A stretch of DNA of 64,000 nucleotides from Sporosarcina sp. P32b. Lineage in GTDB: Bacteria; Bacillota; Bacilli; Bacillales_A; Planococcaceae. Under the pieces are notes generated by a model, which had not been told where the DNA came from, made no database searches, and saw only the letters and a list, made by a program, of their open reading frames with translations. Shown one piece after another: positions 8,009-15,512 of this stretch (position 1 is the stretch's first letter; each line of letters begins with the position of its first letter). The translations under genes and the position numbers were made by a program. The DNA is taken from NCBI RefSeq assembly GCF_002743335.1, contig NZ_PDZB01000009.1, positions 41,653 to 105,652 on the forward strand. Direction: 5' to 3'.

Positions 8009-9916
8009 ATGAAAATCACACAATTATTGACAGAGGATACAATCAACCTTCATTTGCAGTCTAAATCGAAGGATTCAGTCTTGTCCGAATTGGTTCAGCA
8101 GTTACATGTCGCGGGGAAATTACGTGACAAAGTGCAATTCACCAATGATATTCTCAATCGGGAAAGTCAAAGTACGACGGGTATTGGTGAAGGAATCGCT
8201 ATTCCACACGCGAAGTCAGCAGCTGTTCAGACACCCGCTATCGCGTTTGGCCGTTCTACTGAAGGTATAGACTTTGATTCGCTTGACGGTCAACCTGCAC
8301 ATTTGTTTTTCATGATTGCTGCGAGTGAAGGGGCTAACGACGACCATTTAGATGCACTATCTAGACTTGCGACATTTTTGATGGATACTTCATTTCGTGA
8401 TAAAATCATGTCTGCACAAACAGCAGCGGATGTATTACAAGCGGTCAATGACAAAGAGTCGGAATTGGATGATGAAGTAACAGAAGATGTACAAGCACCG
8501 AAAGAAGAGAAATCTACCGTACGTTTGCTAGCGGTTACGGCTTGTCCGACTGGAATTGCGCATACGTATATGGCTGCTGAAAAATTAAATGAGAGAGCAA
8601 AAGAACGTGGCCTTTCATTAAAAGTAGAAACGAATGGTTCATCCGGTGTGAAAAATAGATTAACAGATGCAGAAATTGCAGAAGCGGACGCCATTATTGT
8701 GGCAGCTGATACGAAAGTGGAAATGGCTCGATTCGCTGGGAAACATGTGATCCAGACGAAAGTCGGAGATGCTATCTATGAAACGGATGCATTACTGGAT
8801 AGAGCGATTGAAAAAGATGCACCGATTTATCAGCTAGAAAAAGGTCAGGAAGATACTTCATCGAGTGACAAGAAGAGCGGTTTTTATAAGCATTTGATGA
8901 ACGGTGTATCCAATATGCTTCCTTTCGTTGTCGGTGGGGGAATTTTGATAGCGCTCTCTTTCTTCTGGGGAATCGAATCTTCTAATCCAGACAGTCCTGA
9001 ATACAATGCATTTGCAGCTATGCTTAACACTATAGGTGGAGGAAAAGCATTCTTCCTCATGGTTCCTGTGTTGGCCGGTTTCATAGCTTCAAGCATTGCC
9101 GATCGACCCGGTTTTGCTCCCGGTATGATAGGGGGGCTGATCGCCATCACGGTTTCAGGTGTAGATGAAGTGGGTGGCGGATCAGGATTTTTAGGCGGTC
9201 TTATTGCAGGGTTTTTAGCAGGGTATATCACTTTACTTGTTAAGAAGTTATTTGCTCGTTTACCTAATTCATTAGAGGGCTTAAAACCCGTGCTGTTTTA
9301 CCCGGTTTTCAGTATTGCAGCGACAGGATTAATCATGTTGCTTATCAATCCACAACTGGCCAAGCTGTATACAGGATTTTCCTCGTTCCTTGAAGGGATG
9401 GGCGGTACGAATCAAATTTTAGTTGGTTTAGTCATTGGTGGAATGATGGCTGTGGATATGGGAGGACCGGTCAATAAAGCGGCATACACATTCGGTATTG
9501 CCATGCTAGATGCACAGAATTTCCAATTTATCGCAGCGGTAATGGCGGGCGGTATGGTACCGCCGCTTGGCATGGCGATTGCAACTACCTTATTTAAAAA
9601 TCGTTATACAAAGACTGAGCGTGAAGCGGGGAAAACTGCGTATGTGCTCGGTGCTTGCTTCATAACGGAAGGTGTTATTCCATTTGCAGCAGCTGATCCA
9701 TTGCGTGTCATTCCGGCTTCCGTAATAGGGGCAGCGACAGCGGGTGCACTAACGATGGCATTTGATATCGCCTTACGCGCACCACACGGAGGAATCTTCG
9801 TCATGGGACTCGTTGAAGGTGGAATTAGTAAGATCCTTCTGTATGCATTTGCAATAATCATTGGTTCTGTCATTACAGGCTTAATTGCTGGCATGTTGCG
9901 TAAGAAGCCTGTTTGA
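8009..9916 (+). CDS. fruA: PTS fructose permease EIIABC
   Basis: The protein has 635 residues. This membrane permease imports fructose and phosphorylates it at C1. Domains run in order. EIIA spans about 1-145, with the phospho-His in IGEGIAIPHAKS near residue 65. A linker is rich in Glu and Asp near 150-170. EIIB spans about 172-275, with the active Cys in VTACPTGIAHTYMAAEKL near 179. EIIC follows, with about eight to ten hydrophobic segments and the GG-rich loops GGGILIAL, FIASSIADRPGFAPGMIGG and GGPVNKAAY. A GAAGAGGTG site lies before the ATG. It is the last gene of fruRKA and is followed by a strong terminator. No defect is seen. Confidence 0.96.
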   Translation: MKITQLLTEDTINLHLQSKSKDSVLSELVQQLHVAGKLRDKVQFTNDILNRESQSTTGIGEGIAIPHAKSAAVQTPAIAFGRSTEGIDFDSLDGQPAHLFFMIAASEGANDDHLDALSRLATFLMDTSFRDKIMSAQTAADVLQAVNDKESELDDEVTEDVQAPKEEKSTVRLLAVTACPTGIAHTYMAAEKLNERAKERGLSLKVETNGSSGVKNRLTDAEIAEADAIIVAADTKVEMARFAGKHVIQTKVGDAIYETDALLDRAIEKDAPIYQLEKGQEDTSSSDKKSGFYKHLMNGVSNMLPFVVGGGILIALSFFWGIESSNPDSPEYNAFAAMLNTIGGGKAFFLMVPVLAGFIASSIADRPGFAPGMIGGLIAITVSGVDEVGGGSGFLGGLIAGFLAGYITLLVKKLFARLPNSLEGLKPVLFYPVFSIAATGLIMLLINPQLAKLYTGFSSFLEGMGGTNQILVGLVIGGMMAVDMGGPVNKAAYTFGIAMLDAQNFQFIAAVMAGGMVPPLGMAIATTLFKNRYTKTEREAGKTAYVLGACFITEGVIPFAAADPLRVIPASVIGAATAGALTMAFDIALRAPHGGIFVMGLVEGGISKILLYAFAIIIGSVITGLIAGMLRKKPV

Positions 9917-9941
9917 TTACAATTCAAATCAGTTAATTAGT

Positions 9942-9991
9942 AAAAGCTAGCCGTGTAAAGTCATCAGTTGACGCAGCATGGCTAGCTTTTT
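9942..9991 (+). terminator. fruRKA terminator
   Basis: The arms AAAAGCTAGCC (9942-9952) and GGCTAGCTTTT (9980-9990) pair around a 27-base loop, with T-rich sequence beyond. Confidence 0.75.
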
Positions 9992-10146
9992 ACTTTTTCT
10001 ATTCAATTCTTCTGCAACATGGTAAACTATTCAGACTGCACACATTCTCATGAACTGGAAAACCATTAGTAAGACAAAATTACAAGGAATTCCTTAGTGT
10101 ATTGTGATGTTGAAGTGTGAATTATATTGAAAAGGGGATTCATTGT

Positions 10147-10524
10147 ATGGGATTGTTTGATGCTCTTTTAGGGAATGCTTCCGTCGTAAACAATGAAGAA
10201 GTAAAGAAGGAACTCGACTTAATCTTAGCGGAAGGTGAGGAAGTAGAGGCTGCGTTTAAGCTCGTGCGGGATTTAATCGTATTCACGAAAACTCGATTAA
10301 TACTCGTAGACAAACAAGGTATTACAGGAAAGAAAGTGGAATATCATTCCGTCCCATTCAAAAGTATCTCTCATTATAGTGTAGAAACGGCAGGTACATT
10401 TGATATGGATGCCGAATTGAAGATCTGGATATCAAGCTCACTGACTCCGCATATTGAAAAACAGTTCCGTAAAGATAAAAGTATCTACGATATTCAAAAG
10501 ATATTGGCGACTGTTTGTGTGTGA
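10147..10524 (+). CDS. Bacterial PH-domain protein
   Basis: The protein has 125 residues and is probably cytosolic or membrane-associated. ATG 10147 lies about 10 bases after AAAGGGG; an upstream in-frame start at 10117 has no ribosome site. The sequence matches the bPH_1 (PH-like, PF08000) pattern: MGLFDALLGNAS, GEEVEAAFKLVRDLIVFTKTRL, and VEYHSVPFKSISHYSVETAG. This family occurs across Firmicutes as single-domain proteins of unknown role. There is no signal peptide. It stands alone between two terminator-like hairpins. Confidence 0.75.
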   Translation: MGLFDALLGNASVVNNEEVKKELDLILAEGEEVEAAFKLVRDLIVFTKTRLILVDKQGITGKKVEYHSVPFKSISHYSVETAGTFDMDAELKIWISSSLTPHIEKQFRKDKSIYDIQKILATVCV

Positions 10525-10542
10525 CTTTCGTTTGAAATAAAT

Positions 10543-10575
10543 AAGTGGTACTTTCTTTAATAGAAAATACCACTT
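10543..10575. terminator. Bidirectional hairpin
   Basis: AAGTGGTA (10543-10550) pairs with TACCACTT (10568-10575), and TTTCT/AGAAA extends the stem inside. It sits between the stops of two convergent genes. There is little T run on either side. Confidence 0.55.
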
Positions 10576-10580
10576 GTAGC

Positions 10581-10709
10581 TTATCTCTTTTCAGCTGGAA
10601 CGACACTTTCATACGCAACAAGAGTCACGCCTATTTTATCCTCCAGACGATTTACTGCATGTAATTCTTCAGCACTTAGTTTCGCAATTGATGTGTCTTT
10701 ATTTGTCAT
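10581..10709 (-). CDS. Small 42-residue protein of unknown function
   Basis: A 43-codon minus-strand frame starts at ATG 10709 with an AAAGGAAG ribosome site 7-8 bases upstream and ends at TAA 10581-10583, just before a hairpin. The product begins MTNKDTSIAKLSAEELHAVN and is charged and soluble, with one probable helix (ELHAVNRLEDKI) and a beta-like stretch (VTLVAYES). It has no cysteine and no signal peptide. The good ribosome site, the terminator and the opposite orientation to its neighbours support a real gene. I do not recognise the family. Confidence 0.6.
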   Translation of the reverse strand: MTNKDTSIAKLSAEELHAVNRLEDKIGVTLVAYESVVPAEKR

Positions 10710-10791
10710 ATAAAAACTTCCTTTCCCTGTTTAAGCATAAGATGGCTGAATCGCAATAAATTATACATACAAGAGGTAAGGAGGCCACGAC

Positions 10792-11310
10792 ATGTACGAC
10801 CCAACTGTATTTGAAAATTTAAAAGTCGCATTTGAAAATCATATATATAATTTGGATAATCTGAAACAAACAGTTCATATTTTACATCGCAAAGATCAAC
10901 TGGATGTAGCCGTGATGGCAAGAGAACTAACCATTCGTTTTTCCAGAGTCGGCTTTCCTTCTGTCATTGTCGACTTAAAATTACATTCATCACTCAAGGA
11001 GCTGGCGGATGAAATACTTGAAACCAAAGGCACGGATCCGGGCTGTACGCTTACATTACTCGTCCGCACGTTTATTCGAGATGTAGATAAAGAATGTGAA
11101 GAAATTGCGAGTATCCTTCGTACTGTATGGGAGAACGATATTAGTTTCACACAAACACTTAGCTTCCGTCATGAACAAACAGAACCGGGGTTCATGAACA
11201 GGATCAACATTCATTTCAAACCAAAACTAACTGAAGAGCATATGGGGGAAATCGGTGAATTCTTAAAAAGTGTACTGGACATGATGGAGCGAATTGGAGA
11301 AGTGTCATAA
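10792..11310 (+). CDS. Conserved hypothetical protein
   Basis: The protein has 172 residues. ATG 10792 follows TAAGGAGG at ideal spacing. It is soluble, with alternating helix/strand character. HILHRKDQLDVAVMARELTIR and a C-terminal HMGEIGEFLKSVLDMMERI suggest helices, and the middle has FSRVGFPSVIVDLKLHSS and GCTLTLLVRTFIRD. There is no transmembrane segment and no signal peptide. I do not recognise a named family. It is divergent from the 42-residue gene, with about 80 nt between their starts, so the two may share a regulatory region. Confidence 0.7.
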   Translation: MYDPTVFENLKVAFENHIYNLDNLKQTVHILHRKDQLDVAVMARELTIRFSRVGFPSVIVDLKLHSSLKELADEILETKGTDPGCTLTLLVRTFIRDVDKECEEIASILRTVWENDISFTQTLSFRHEQTEPGFMNRINIHFKPKLTEEHMGEIGEFLKSVLDMMERIGEVS

Positions 11311-11316
11311 AGAATG

Positions 11317-11349
11317 AAAAAAACGCTTCCTGTTAATGGAGCATTTTTC
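11317..11349. terminator. Weak hairpin terminator
   Basis: An A-rich and T-rich flanked stem (GCTTCC/GGAGC core with AAAAA/TTTTT outside) lies between convergent genes. The stem has a bulge, so support is modest. Confidence 0.4.
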
Positions 11350-11357
11350 AAATACTA

Positions 11358-11615
11358 CTATAATACTGTTTGTGAAAAAGCCCAAATATAGTCTACACCA
11401 TCTTCAGATGGACCACTTGGATCACCGAACTCGGTTACGCAACCACATGTACCGCATACTGCGGAATAACCGATCGATAGCACACCAATTCCTGGATCTT
11501 CCACGTTTGAGAAAGAACAATAAGGGATAAATTCATCATGCTTACAAAAGTGACAAATAAGTAGATGTTCTAAAATCGTTATACGGCTTCTTACGCTTTC
11601 TAGCTCTTCTACCAT
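11358..11615 (-). CDS. Zinc-ribbon-like small protein B
   Basis: The protein has 85 residues. Two CxxC pairs, CHFC near residue 20 and CGTC near 55, form a probable zinc ribbon. The N-terminus, MVEELESVRSRITILEHLL, looks like a short coiled coil. Its ATG overlaps the TAA of the upstream gene (TAATG), and its GGAGGTGG ribosome site lies inside the last codons of that gene, so translation is coupled. The function is unknown; a two-protein zinc-binding module with the upstream gene is likely. Confidence 0.65.
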   Translation of the reverse strand: MVEELESVRSRITILEHLLICHFCKHDEFIPYCSFSNVEDPGIGVLSIGYSAVCGTCGCVTEFGDPSGPSEDGVDYIWAFSQTVL

Positions 11616-11860
11616 TACGAATCCACCTCCATGTAGACAATGTTTGGCTTGTCGTGGTGTGATTGCTCTTGGATCAACTGCGTTGTACTACATAGTTCAC
11701 AAGCAAATGATTGCAATGTTAGCTGATTAGGTATGTCTTTAGCTGTTTGCTTCAAATCAATATATACTTCACGGTGAAAAAACGTTGTGCCACCGCAGAG
11801 TGTACAATGAAGCGGTATGCCAATAACTTCTATTTCAAATATTCCGCGTCTTCTAACCAT
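11615..11860 (-). CDS. Zinc-ribbon-like small protein A
   Basis: The protein has 81 residues. CTLC near residue 19 and CELC near 55 form a probable zinc ribbon on a small basic protein that starts MVRRRGIFEIEVIGIPLHC. A GGTAGGTG site precedes the ATG. It is the middle gene of a three-gene operon: a DUF3784 membrane protein, then this, then zinc-ribbon protein B, with a 15-nt gap and then an overlap. I do not recognise a named family. The pairing with another CxxC protein suggests a complex or a nucleic-acid-binding pair. Confidence 0.65.
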   Translation of the reverse strand: MVRRRGIFEIEVIGIPLHCTLCGGTTFFHREVYIDLKQTAKDIPNQLTLQSFACELCSTTQLIQEQSHHDKPNIVYMEVDS

Positions 11861-11875
11861 CTTTCAACACCTACC

Positions 11876-12193
11876 TTATTTTTTAAACCGATTACCTGTA
11901 TTGACATAGAGTAAAGTAAATGCGAGTACTAATAGGAACAGTGTTAATCCTACAATGAAGTATACATCTTCTTCCAACAGTTCACTTACGGCGAACAATC
12001 CGACACAAAAACTTAAAGCGAACATGATTTTCGCCATAAACTTGCATAACGCACGCTCGTTAATACGCATTTTTTTTTCGAAAGGCATCGTATTATAGCC
12101 TGACAGTAAGGATGCACCTTTACCTTGCCAAAGTGCTATGCCATAGACAATAAATGCAATCATTATAATAATATTAAGAAGTAGGCCGGTCAT
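11876..12193 (-). CDS. DUF3784-family membrane protein
   Basis: The protein has 105 residues with three hydrophobic segments (about 3-20, 53-75 and 78-98). The loop GKGASLLSGYNTMPFEKK followed by ERALCKFMAK is the hallmark of DUF3784 membrane proteins of Firmicutes, whose function is unknown. A GAGGGATC ribosome site precedes the ATG. It is the first gene of the operon that carries the two zinc-ribbon genes. Confidence 0.75.
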   Translation of the reverse strand: MTGLLLNIIIMIAFIVYGIALWQGKGASLLSGYNTMPFEKKMRINERALCKFMAKIMFALSFCVGLFAVSELLEEDVYFIVGLTLFLLVLAFTLLYVNTGNRFKK

Positions 12194-12231
12194 AGTGATC
12201 CCTCATTTCATGAAAAAGAATCGGCATTCAA

Positions 12232-12270
12232 TAAAAAATGGAGCCAACTCTTAGACGAGTTAACTCCATT
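12232..12270 (-). terminator. pbuE terminator
   Basis: AATGGAG..AACTC pairs with GAGTT..CTCCATT, with a TTTTTTAT run beyond it on the minus strand. It lies directly after the pump gene stop. Confidence 0.85.
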
Positions 12271-12275
12271 CTATC

Positions 12276-13442
12276 TTATTCCATAGCGGTCTGCCGAGTC
12301 TTTACAGCTATCGATAAAGAGATAGCTGCACATAAGAATGCGATGATAACAATTACGCCACCAACTGCCGGCATATTTGTGACACTACCTGTTTGACTAT
12401 AAACTATCCCGCCAACTCCAGATCCAAGCGCAATTCCGACTTGTAGCGCCGAGTTATTGAAACTCTGGTGTATATCGGAAGTTACCGGATCACTTTGGAT
12501 AATATAATCTTGCTGAGCAGGTGCTAGCGCCCAACTTAATCCACCCCAGATCATCATGAAGATAATGAAAAGTGGAATGGAGAATGTGGAATAGGGAAGC
12601 GCAAATAAACTAATCGCAAATGCCCCTAATATAATTAAAATACTTTTCTTCGAGCCAAGACGTGAAGCTAATCCGCCACCAAATGCTCCGCCTGCTACTG
12701 CTGCCAGTCCAAATAGGAAGTAGAATACACTGATCCAATACGGACTTAACTGCATCGTCGTTTCTAAGAAGGGGGTGAAGTACGCATATACCGTATAATG
12801 TCCAGCGAGCATAAACATGGTCGCTAAATGAGCAAAGAATATTTTTTTATTCGCTAAAGCTTTAATCTGAACAGAAAGTGGTTGTACTTTCGCGTTAGGA
12901 ATTTTTTCGAGAAACTTTGCGATTAATAGTATAGAACCTACTGTCAAAATCGCAATTCCTAAAAACACTGAACGCCATCCGAATGCGTTCGTTACTACAA
13001 TACCGATGGGTACGCCTAGGACAAGCGATGAACTGATCCCCATGTAAATATAGCCAAGCGACTTAGCTCTCACACGTGGCTCGACCATTCGTGCTGTAAT
13101 CGTTAATGATAGCACAATGACAAGTGCTGCACTTGCAGCTGTCAATACACGAGCAGCCATCATCAAGCCGAATGTCGGACTGAAGTATGTTAGAATGTTT
13201 CCGAGTAAAAACACGACTAATGTAATTAAATATAATTTCTTGCGTTCCACTTTCGCGGTCAGTGACAATAATACAGGTCCTGCAACCGCGTACACGAGAG
13301 CGAATACTGTAATGAGTTGTCCAGCGGTTGCGATGGAAACATTCAAGTCATCCGCAATGACGGGCAAAATTCCTCCGACTACCAACTCAACTAGTCCTAC
13401 TGTAATAGCAGACACTGCCAATAATAAAACACGTAAATCCAA
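12276..13442 (-). CDS. pbuE: MFS purine efflux pump (PbuE-like)
   Basis: The protein has 388 residues and about 12 membrane segments. The TTG start 13442 has a GTAGGAGG site. It closely resembles Bacillus subtilis PbuE (YdhL), which exports hypoxanthine, adenine and purine bases: LLAVSAITVGLVELVVGGI at the start, LAGHYTVYAYF mid-protein, and SWALAPAQQDYII then SDIHQSFNNSALQVGIALGSG toward the end. The case is strengthened by an adenine riboswitch with an overlapping terminator in its 5' leader, the same arrangement as B. subtilis pbuE. High adenine should therefore turn expression on. The family match was made from memory, but the RNA element supports it independently. Confidence 0.9.
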   Translation of the reverse strand: MDLRVLLLAVSAITVGLVELVVGGILPVIADDLNVSIATAGQLITVFALVYAVAGPVLLSLTAKVERKKLYLITLVVFLLGNILTYFSPTFGLMMAARVLTAASAALVIVLSLTITARMVEPRVRAKSLGYIYMGISSSLVLGVPIGIVVTNAFGWRSVFLGIAILTVGSILLIAKFLEKIPNAKVQPLSVQIKALANKKIFFAHLATMFMLAGHYTVYAYFTPFLETTMQLSPYWISVFYFLFGLAAVAGGAFGGGLASRLGSKKSILIILGAFAISLFALPYSTFSIPLFIIFMMIWGGLSWALAPAQQDYIIQSDPVTSDIHQSFNNSALQVGIALGSGVGGIVYSQTGSVTNMPAVGGVIVIIAFLCAAISLSIAVKTRQTAME

Positions 13443-13489
13443 AACAATTCCTCCTACTAGTGTCTCTACACTATTTTTTCGAATAGAAA

Positions 13490-13525
13490 AATCCTGATTA
13501 CAAAAATTACTTTGTAATCAGGATT
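13490..13525 (-). terminator. Riboswitch-controlled terminator of pbuE
   Basis: A perfect inverted repeat (AATCCTGATTACAAA with its complement), followed on the minus strand by TTTTTC, ends about 48 bases before the start codon. Its 5' arm contains the aptamer's P3 3' strand and P1 3' strand. Ligand-bound aptamer and terminator are therefore mutually exclusive, as in transcriptional ON switches. Confidence 0.85.
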
Positions 13526-13573
13526 TGACGGTTCCTGGTAGAGACCCTCGAACCATATTATCGAGGTTATACA
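13513..13573 (-). ncRNA. Adenine (purine) riboswitch
   Basis: Reading the minus strand: P2 is CUCGA/UCGAG with an L2 loop holding UAUGG. J2/3 is GUCUCUACC. P3 is CAGGA/UCCUG with L3 ACCGUCAA. J3/1 is AUUA. All are purine-riboswitch hallmarks. The base equivalent to position 74 is U (complement of 13517); U74 gives adenine specificity and C74 guanine. P1 is short (UGUA/UACA), as expected where the terminator competes for it. Confidence 0.9.
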
Positions 13574-13808
13574 TGTTGATTCCGTAATGAAATTTTCTAT
13601 TGTTCAATTTATCATGGAATGTGAGATATGGCAAGTTGGAAAGCTACTACCTAAAAAGGTCCCCGATTTATCCAACAATGTAGAAGTGACGTTCGTTCTG
13701 CGTAATAGTATGGTTCGAATCGTCTCGAGTTGTAAAAGTCCTCAAAATCAAGTATACTTTTCCCGATAAACTTGTGCGGATCAATACACTAATAAAGGAT
13801 GGATATGC
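13574..13808. other. Intergenic region between pbuE leader and DUF2829 gene
   Basis: This stretch should hold the pbuE promoter (minus strand) and the promoter of the rightward gene. A 60-codon open frame at 13587-13769 has no ribosome site and an atypical composition, and I do not accept it as a gene. Confidence 0.45.
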
Positions 13809-14030
13809 ATGACATTTGAAGAGGTATTACCACGTTTGAAGGCTGGAGAGAAAGTCATCCGTAGTAACTGGGGCGGAGCAGAGTTATACGTGAAGCTAGT
13901 AGGGGAAAGTGAACAAGACGGTAAAAAACTGAATCCATATTTCGTGATTGATGTAACGGGTGAAGGCTATACAATGTTCACACCAACAGTTTGTGACTTA
14001 CTAGCCGAAGACTGGGTCATCGTAGAGTAA
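13809..14030 (+). CDS. DUF2829 (Tad2-like) protein
   Basis: The protein has 73 residues. It matches DUF2829: an N-terminal MTFEEVLPRLKAGEKVIRS, an invariant W in NWGG, and a C-terminal LLAEDWVIVE. DUF2829 includes Tad2, a phage protein that sequesters the signal molecule of the Thoeris defence system. Many chromosomal and prophage homologues have no known role. There are no phage genes beside it here. The gene stands alone with its own terminator. Function as an anti-defence protein is only a possibility. Confidence 0.8.
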   Translation: MTFEEVLPRLKAGEKVIRSNWGGAELYVKLVGESEQDGKKLNPYFVIDVTGEGYTMFTPTVCDLLAEDWVIVE

Positions 14031-14042
14031 ATCGGAAGAATC

Positions 14043-14071
14043 AAAGCTCATGAGTATTCATGAGCTTTTTT
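14043..14071 (+). terminator. Terminator after DUF2829 gene
   Basis: AAAGCTCATG (14043-14052) pairs with CATGAGC plus the T run (14059-14071) around a six-base loop. Confidence 0.85.
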
Positions 14072-14086
14072 ATATAGGAGGCCGTT

Positions 14087-14842
14087 ATGAAATTTGCAGA
14101 ATATGAAAATAAGACCATCGTAGTGACAGGTGGCGGGTCTGGTATTGGGTACGCACAAGCTGTAGCATTTTTGGAAAATGGAGCAAATGTTTTTGCATTT
14201 GATATACAAGAGGGGGATCTCCCGAAATTACAAACAGACTATCCGTCACAGTTTGCCTATGCGATTGGTAGTGTCAGTGTAAAGAACGACGTAGCACACG
14301 CGGTGAAGGAAGCGTGTAACGTATTTGGTACTATAGATATTTTATTAAACACTGCAGGGGTGCTCGATGGTTTTGCCAAAACATTAGATACTGACGAAGC
14401 GCTTTGGGATAAAATCATGGATACGAATGTAAAGGGTACATATTTTATGACGAATGAAATATTGCCACAGATGATCGCTCGTAAGTCAGGTGTTATTGTC
14501 AATATGGCGTCCGTTGCGGGCCTTGTGGCAGGTGGTGGGGGTGCGGCTTATACAGCATCCAAACACGCCATTGTTGGTTATACAAAGCAACTGGACATGG
14601 ATTACTGCCGCAATGGAATTCGCGCGAACGCGATTGCGCCAGGTGCCATCCAGACACCGATGAACCAAGCGGATTTTGAAGGTGACGGTGAAATGGCGAA
14701 GTGGGTAGCAGAGGAAACGCCTGCAGGACGTTGGGCGCAGCCGAGTGAGGTTGCAAGCCTGACATTATACATAGCCAGTTCCGCAGCGGACTATATTCAT
14801 GGAGCGGTTATTCCGATTGACGGAGGTTGGATTGCAAAATAA
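14087..14842 (+). CDS. Short-chain dehydrogenase/reductase (FabG-like)
   Basis: The protein has 251 residues. It is a classical SDR: an N-terminal Rossmann motif GGGSGIG near residue 17, the NTAG motif near 87, the catalytic serine in VNMASVAG near 143, and the Tyr-Lys pair in AAYTASKHA near 157-161. The C-terminal PIDGGWIAK is typical of 3-oxoacyl-ACP reductase-like SDRs. The acidic residue after the second strand (FAFDIQEGD) suggests NAD(H) preference. An AGGAGG site precedes the ATG. Substrate unknown; a FabG duty in fatty-acid synthesis is unlikely, since no fab genes are near. Confidence 0.85.
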   Translation: MKFAEYENKTIVVTGGGSGIGYAQAVAFLENGANVFAFDIQEGDLPKLQTDYPSQFAYAIGSVSVKNDVAHAVKEACNVFGTIDILLNTAGVLDGFAKTLDTDEALWDKIMDTNVKGTYFMTNEILPQMIARKSGVIVNMASVAGLVAGGGGAAYTASKHAIVGYTKQLDMDYCRNGIRANAIAPGAIQTPMNQADFEGDGEMAKWVAEETPAGRWAQPSEVASLTLYIASSAADYIHGAVIPIDGGWIAK

Positions 14843-14884
14843 AGCTTTTGTATTATAAGGAAATCTGTTATAATACCGAAGCAA

Positions 14885-14990
14885 GCAAATTCTGTTTGCA
14901 CTACGACACTTTTGATCGAGCGATAGGCTCTTTCTTCCTTTGGTCGTAGTTATTACTGGAATAGCATTTTCGCTATTTCACAAAGGAGAA
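14885..14990 (+). ncRNA. preQ1-II-like riboswitch candidate in queT leader
   Basis: An optional first hairpin is GCAAA/TTTGC (14885-14899). P2 is ACTACGAC 14900-14907 with GTCGTAGT 14943-14950. Inside its loop lie an extra small hairpin, GAGC 14918-14921 with GCTC 14927-14930, and a pyrimidine tract, TCCTTTG 14936-14942, next to the P2 3' strand. UAUUAC follows P2. P4 is AATAGC 14960-14965 with GCTATT 14972-14977. CAAAGGA 14981-14987, which includes the ribosome site, is a perfect 7-bp complement of the loop tract. This is the preQ1-II pseudoknot layout, sitting before queT. Ligand binding is inferred. Confidence 0.65.
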
Positions 14991-14996
14991 AATAAA

Positions 14997-15512
14997 ATGA
15001 GTATGTCTTATGTTAAAGATTCGCCTAAGAGTAAGAGTACGGTGAATGAACTGACAAAAACAGCGCTCGTCGCCGCTTTGTATGTGACGGTGACGTTTGT
15101 ATTTGCAGTGATCAGTTTTGGTGCAGTCCAACTGCGTTTGTCAGAGATGTTCAATTATCTGGCTTTGTATAATAAACGGTACGTGATCGGTGTCACGCTA
15201 GGTGTCATGTTCGCAAACTTTATGTCACCGACTTGGATTTTGGATGTGCCGATTGGTTCTATGGCTACGTTAGTCGCATTATTAGTCTGTCGTGCACTGA
15301 CTAAGAAAATTAAAAATGATATTGTCAAAATGGTGATTACTGCTATTGTGTTTGCATTATCTATGTGCGCCATTGCAGCTCAACTGACAATTTTACTAGG
15401 TTTCCCGTTCTGGGCTACATGGTTAACGGCTGGAATTGGTGAATTATTATCGATGACAATTGGCGGAGTTATTATATATACATTAAACAAGAAAATAGAT
15501 TTATCCAAATAA
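14997..15512 (+). CDS. queT: Queuosine precursor ECF transporter S component
   Basis: The protein has 171 residues with five to six membrane segments. It matches QueT, the substrate-binding S component of an ECF transporter for queuosine precursors such as preQ1 or preQ0. Marks are the N-terminal ALVAALYVTVTFVFAVISF, the loop QLRLSEMFNYLALYNKRYV, and GVMFANFMSP. ATG 14997 is chosen because AAAGGAG lies 9-10 bases before it; the longer frame from 14940 runs through the structured leader and must not be translated. The ECF energising module (EcfA/A'/T) would be elsewhere. Translation is probably shut off by preQ1 through the leader, because the ribosome site is in the pseudoknot. Confidence 0.93.
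   Translation: MSMSYVKDSPKSKSTVNELTKTALVAALYVTVTFVFAVISFGAVQLRLSEMFNYLALYNKRYVIGVTLGVMFANFMSPTWILDVPIGSMATLVALLVCRALTKKIKNDIVKMVITAIVFALSMCAIAAQLTILLGFPFWATWLTAGIGELLSMTIGGVIIYTLNKKIDLSK

Noticed and set aside
8290..8694. 134-codon minus-strand frame inside fruA
   Set aside because: A shadow of the fruA coding strand; low complexity (Ser/Ala-rich) and no ribosome site.
13633..13653. Near-match AAGTTGGAAAG[CG]TACTAC shared with about 17999-18017
   Set aside because: About 19 bases with two differences is expected by chance among many pairs in 64 kb; no common gene context.
13587..13769. 60-codon frame between pbuE leader and DUF2829 gene
   Set aside because: No ribosome site, weak composition, and it overlaps the likely promoter region. 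Not accepted as a gene.
14940..14996. Upstream in-frame extension of queT
   Set aside because: It would translate through the preQ1-II-like leader and has no ribosome site; ATG 14997 is right.
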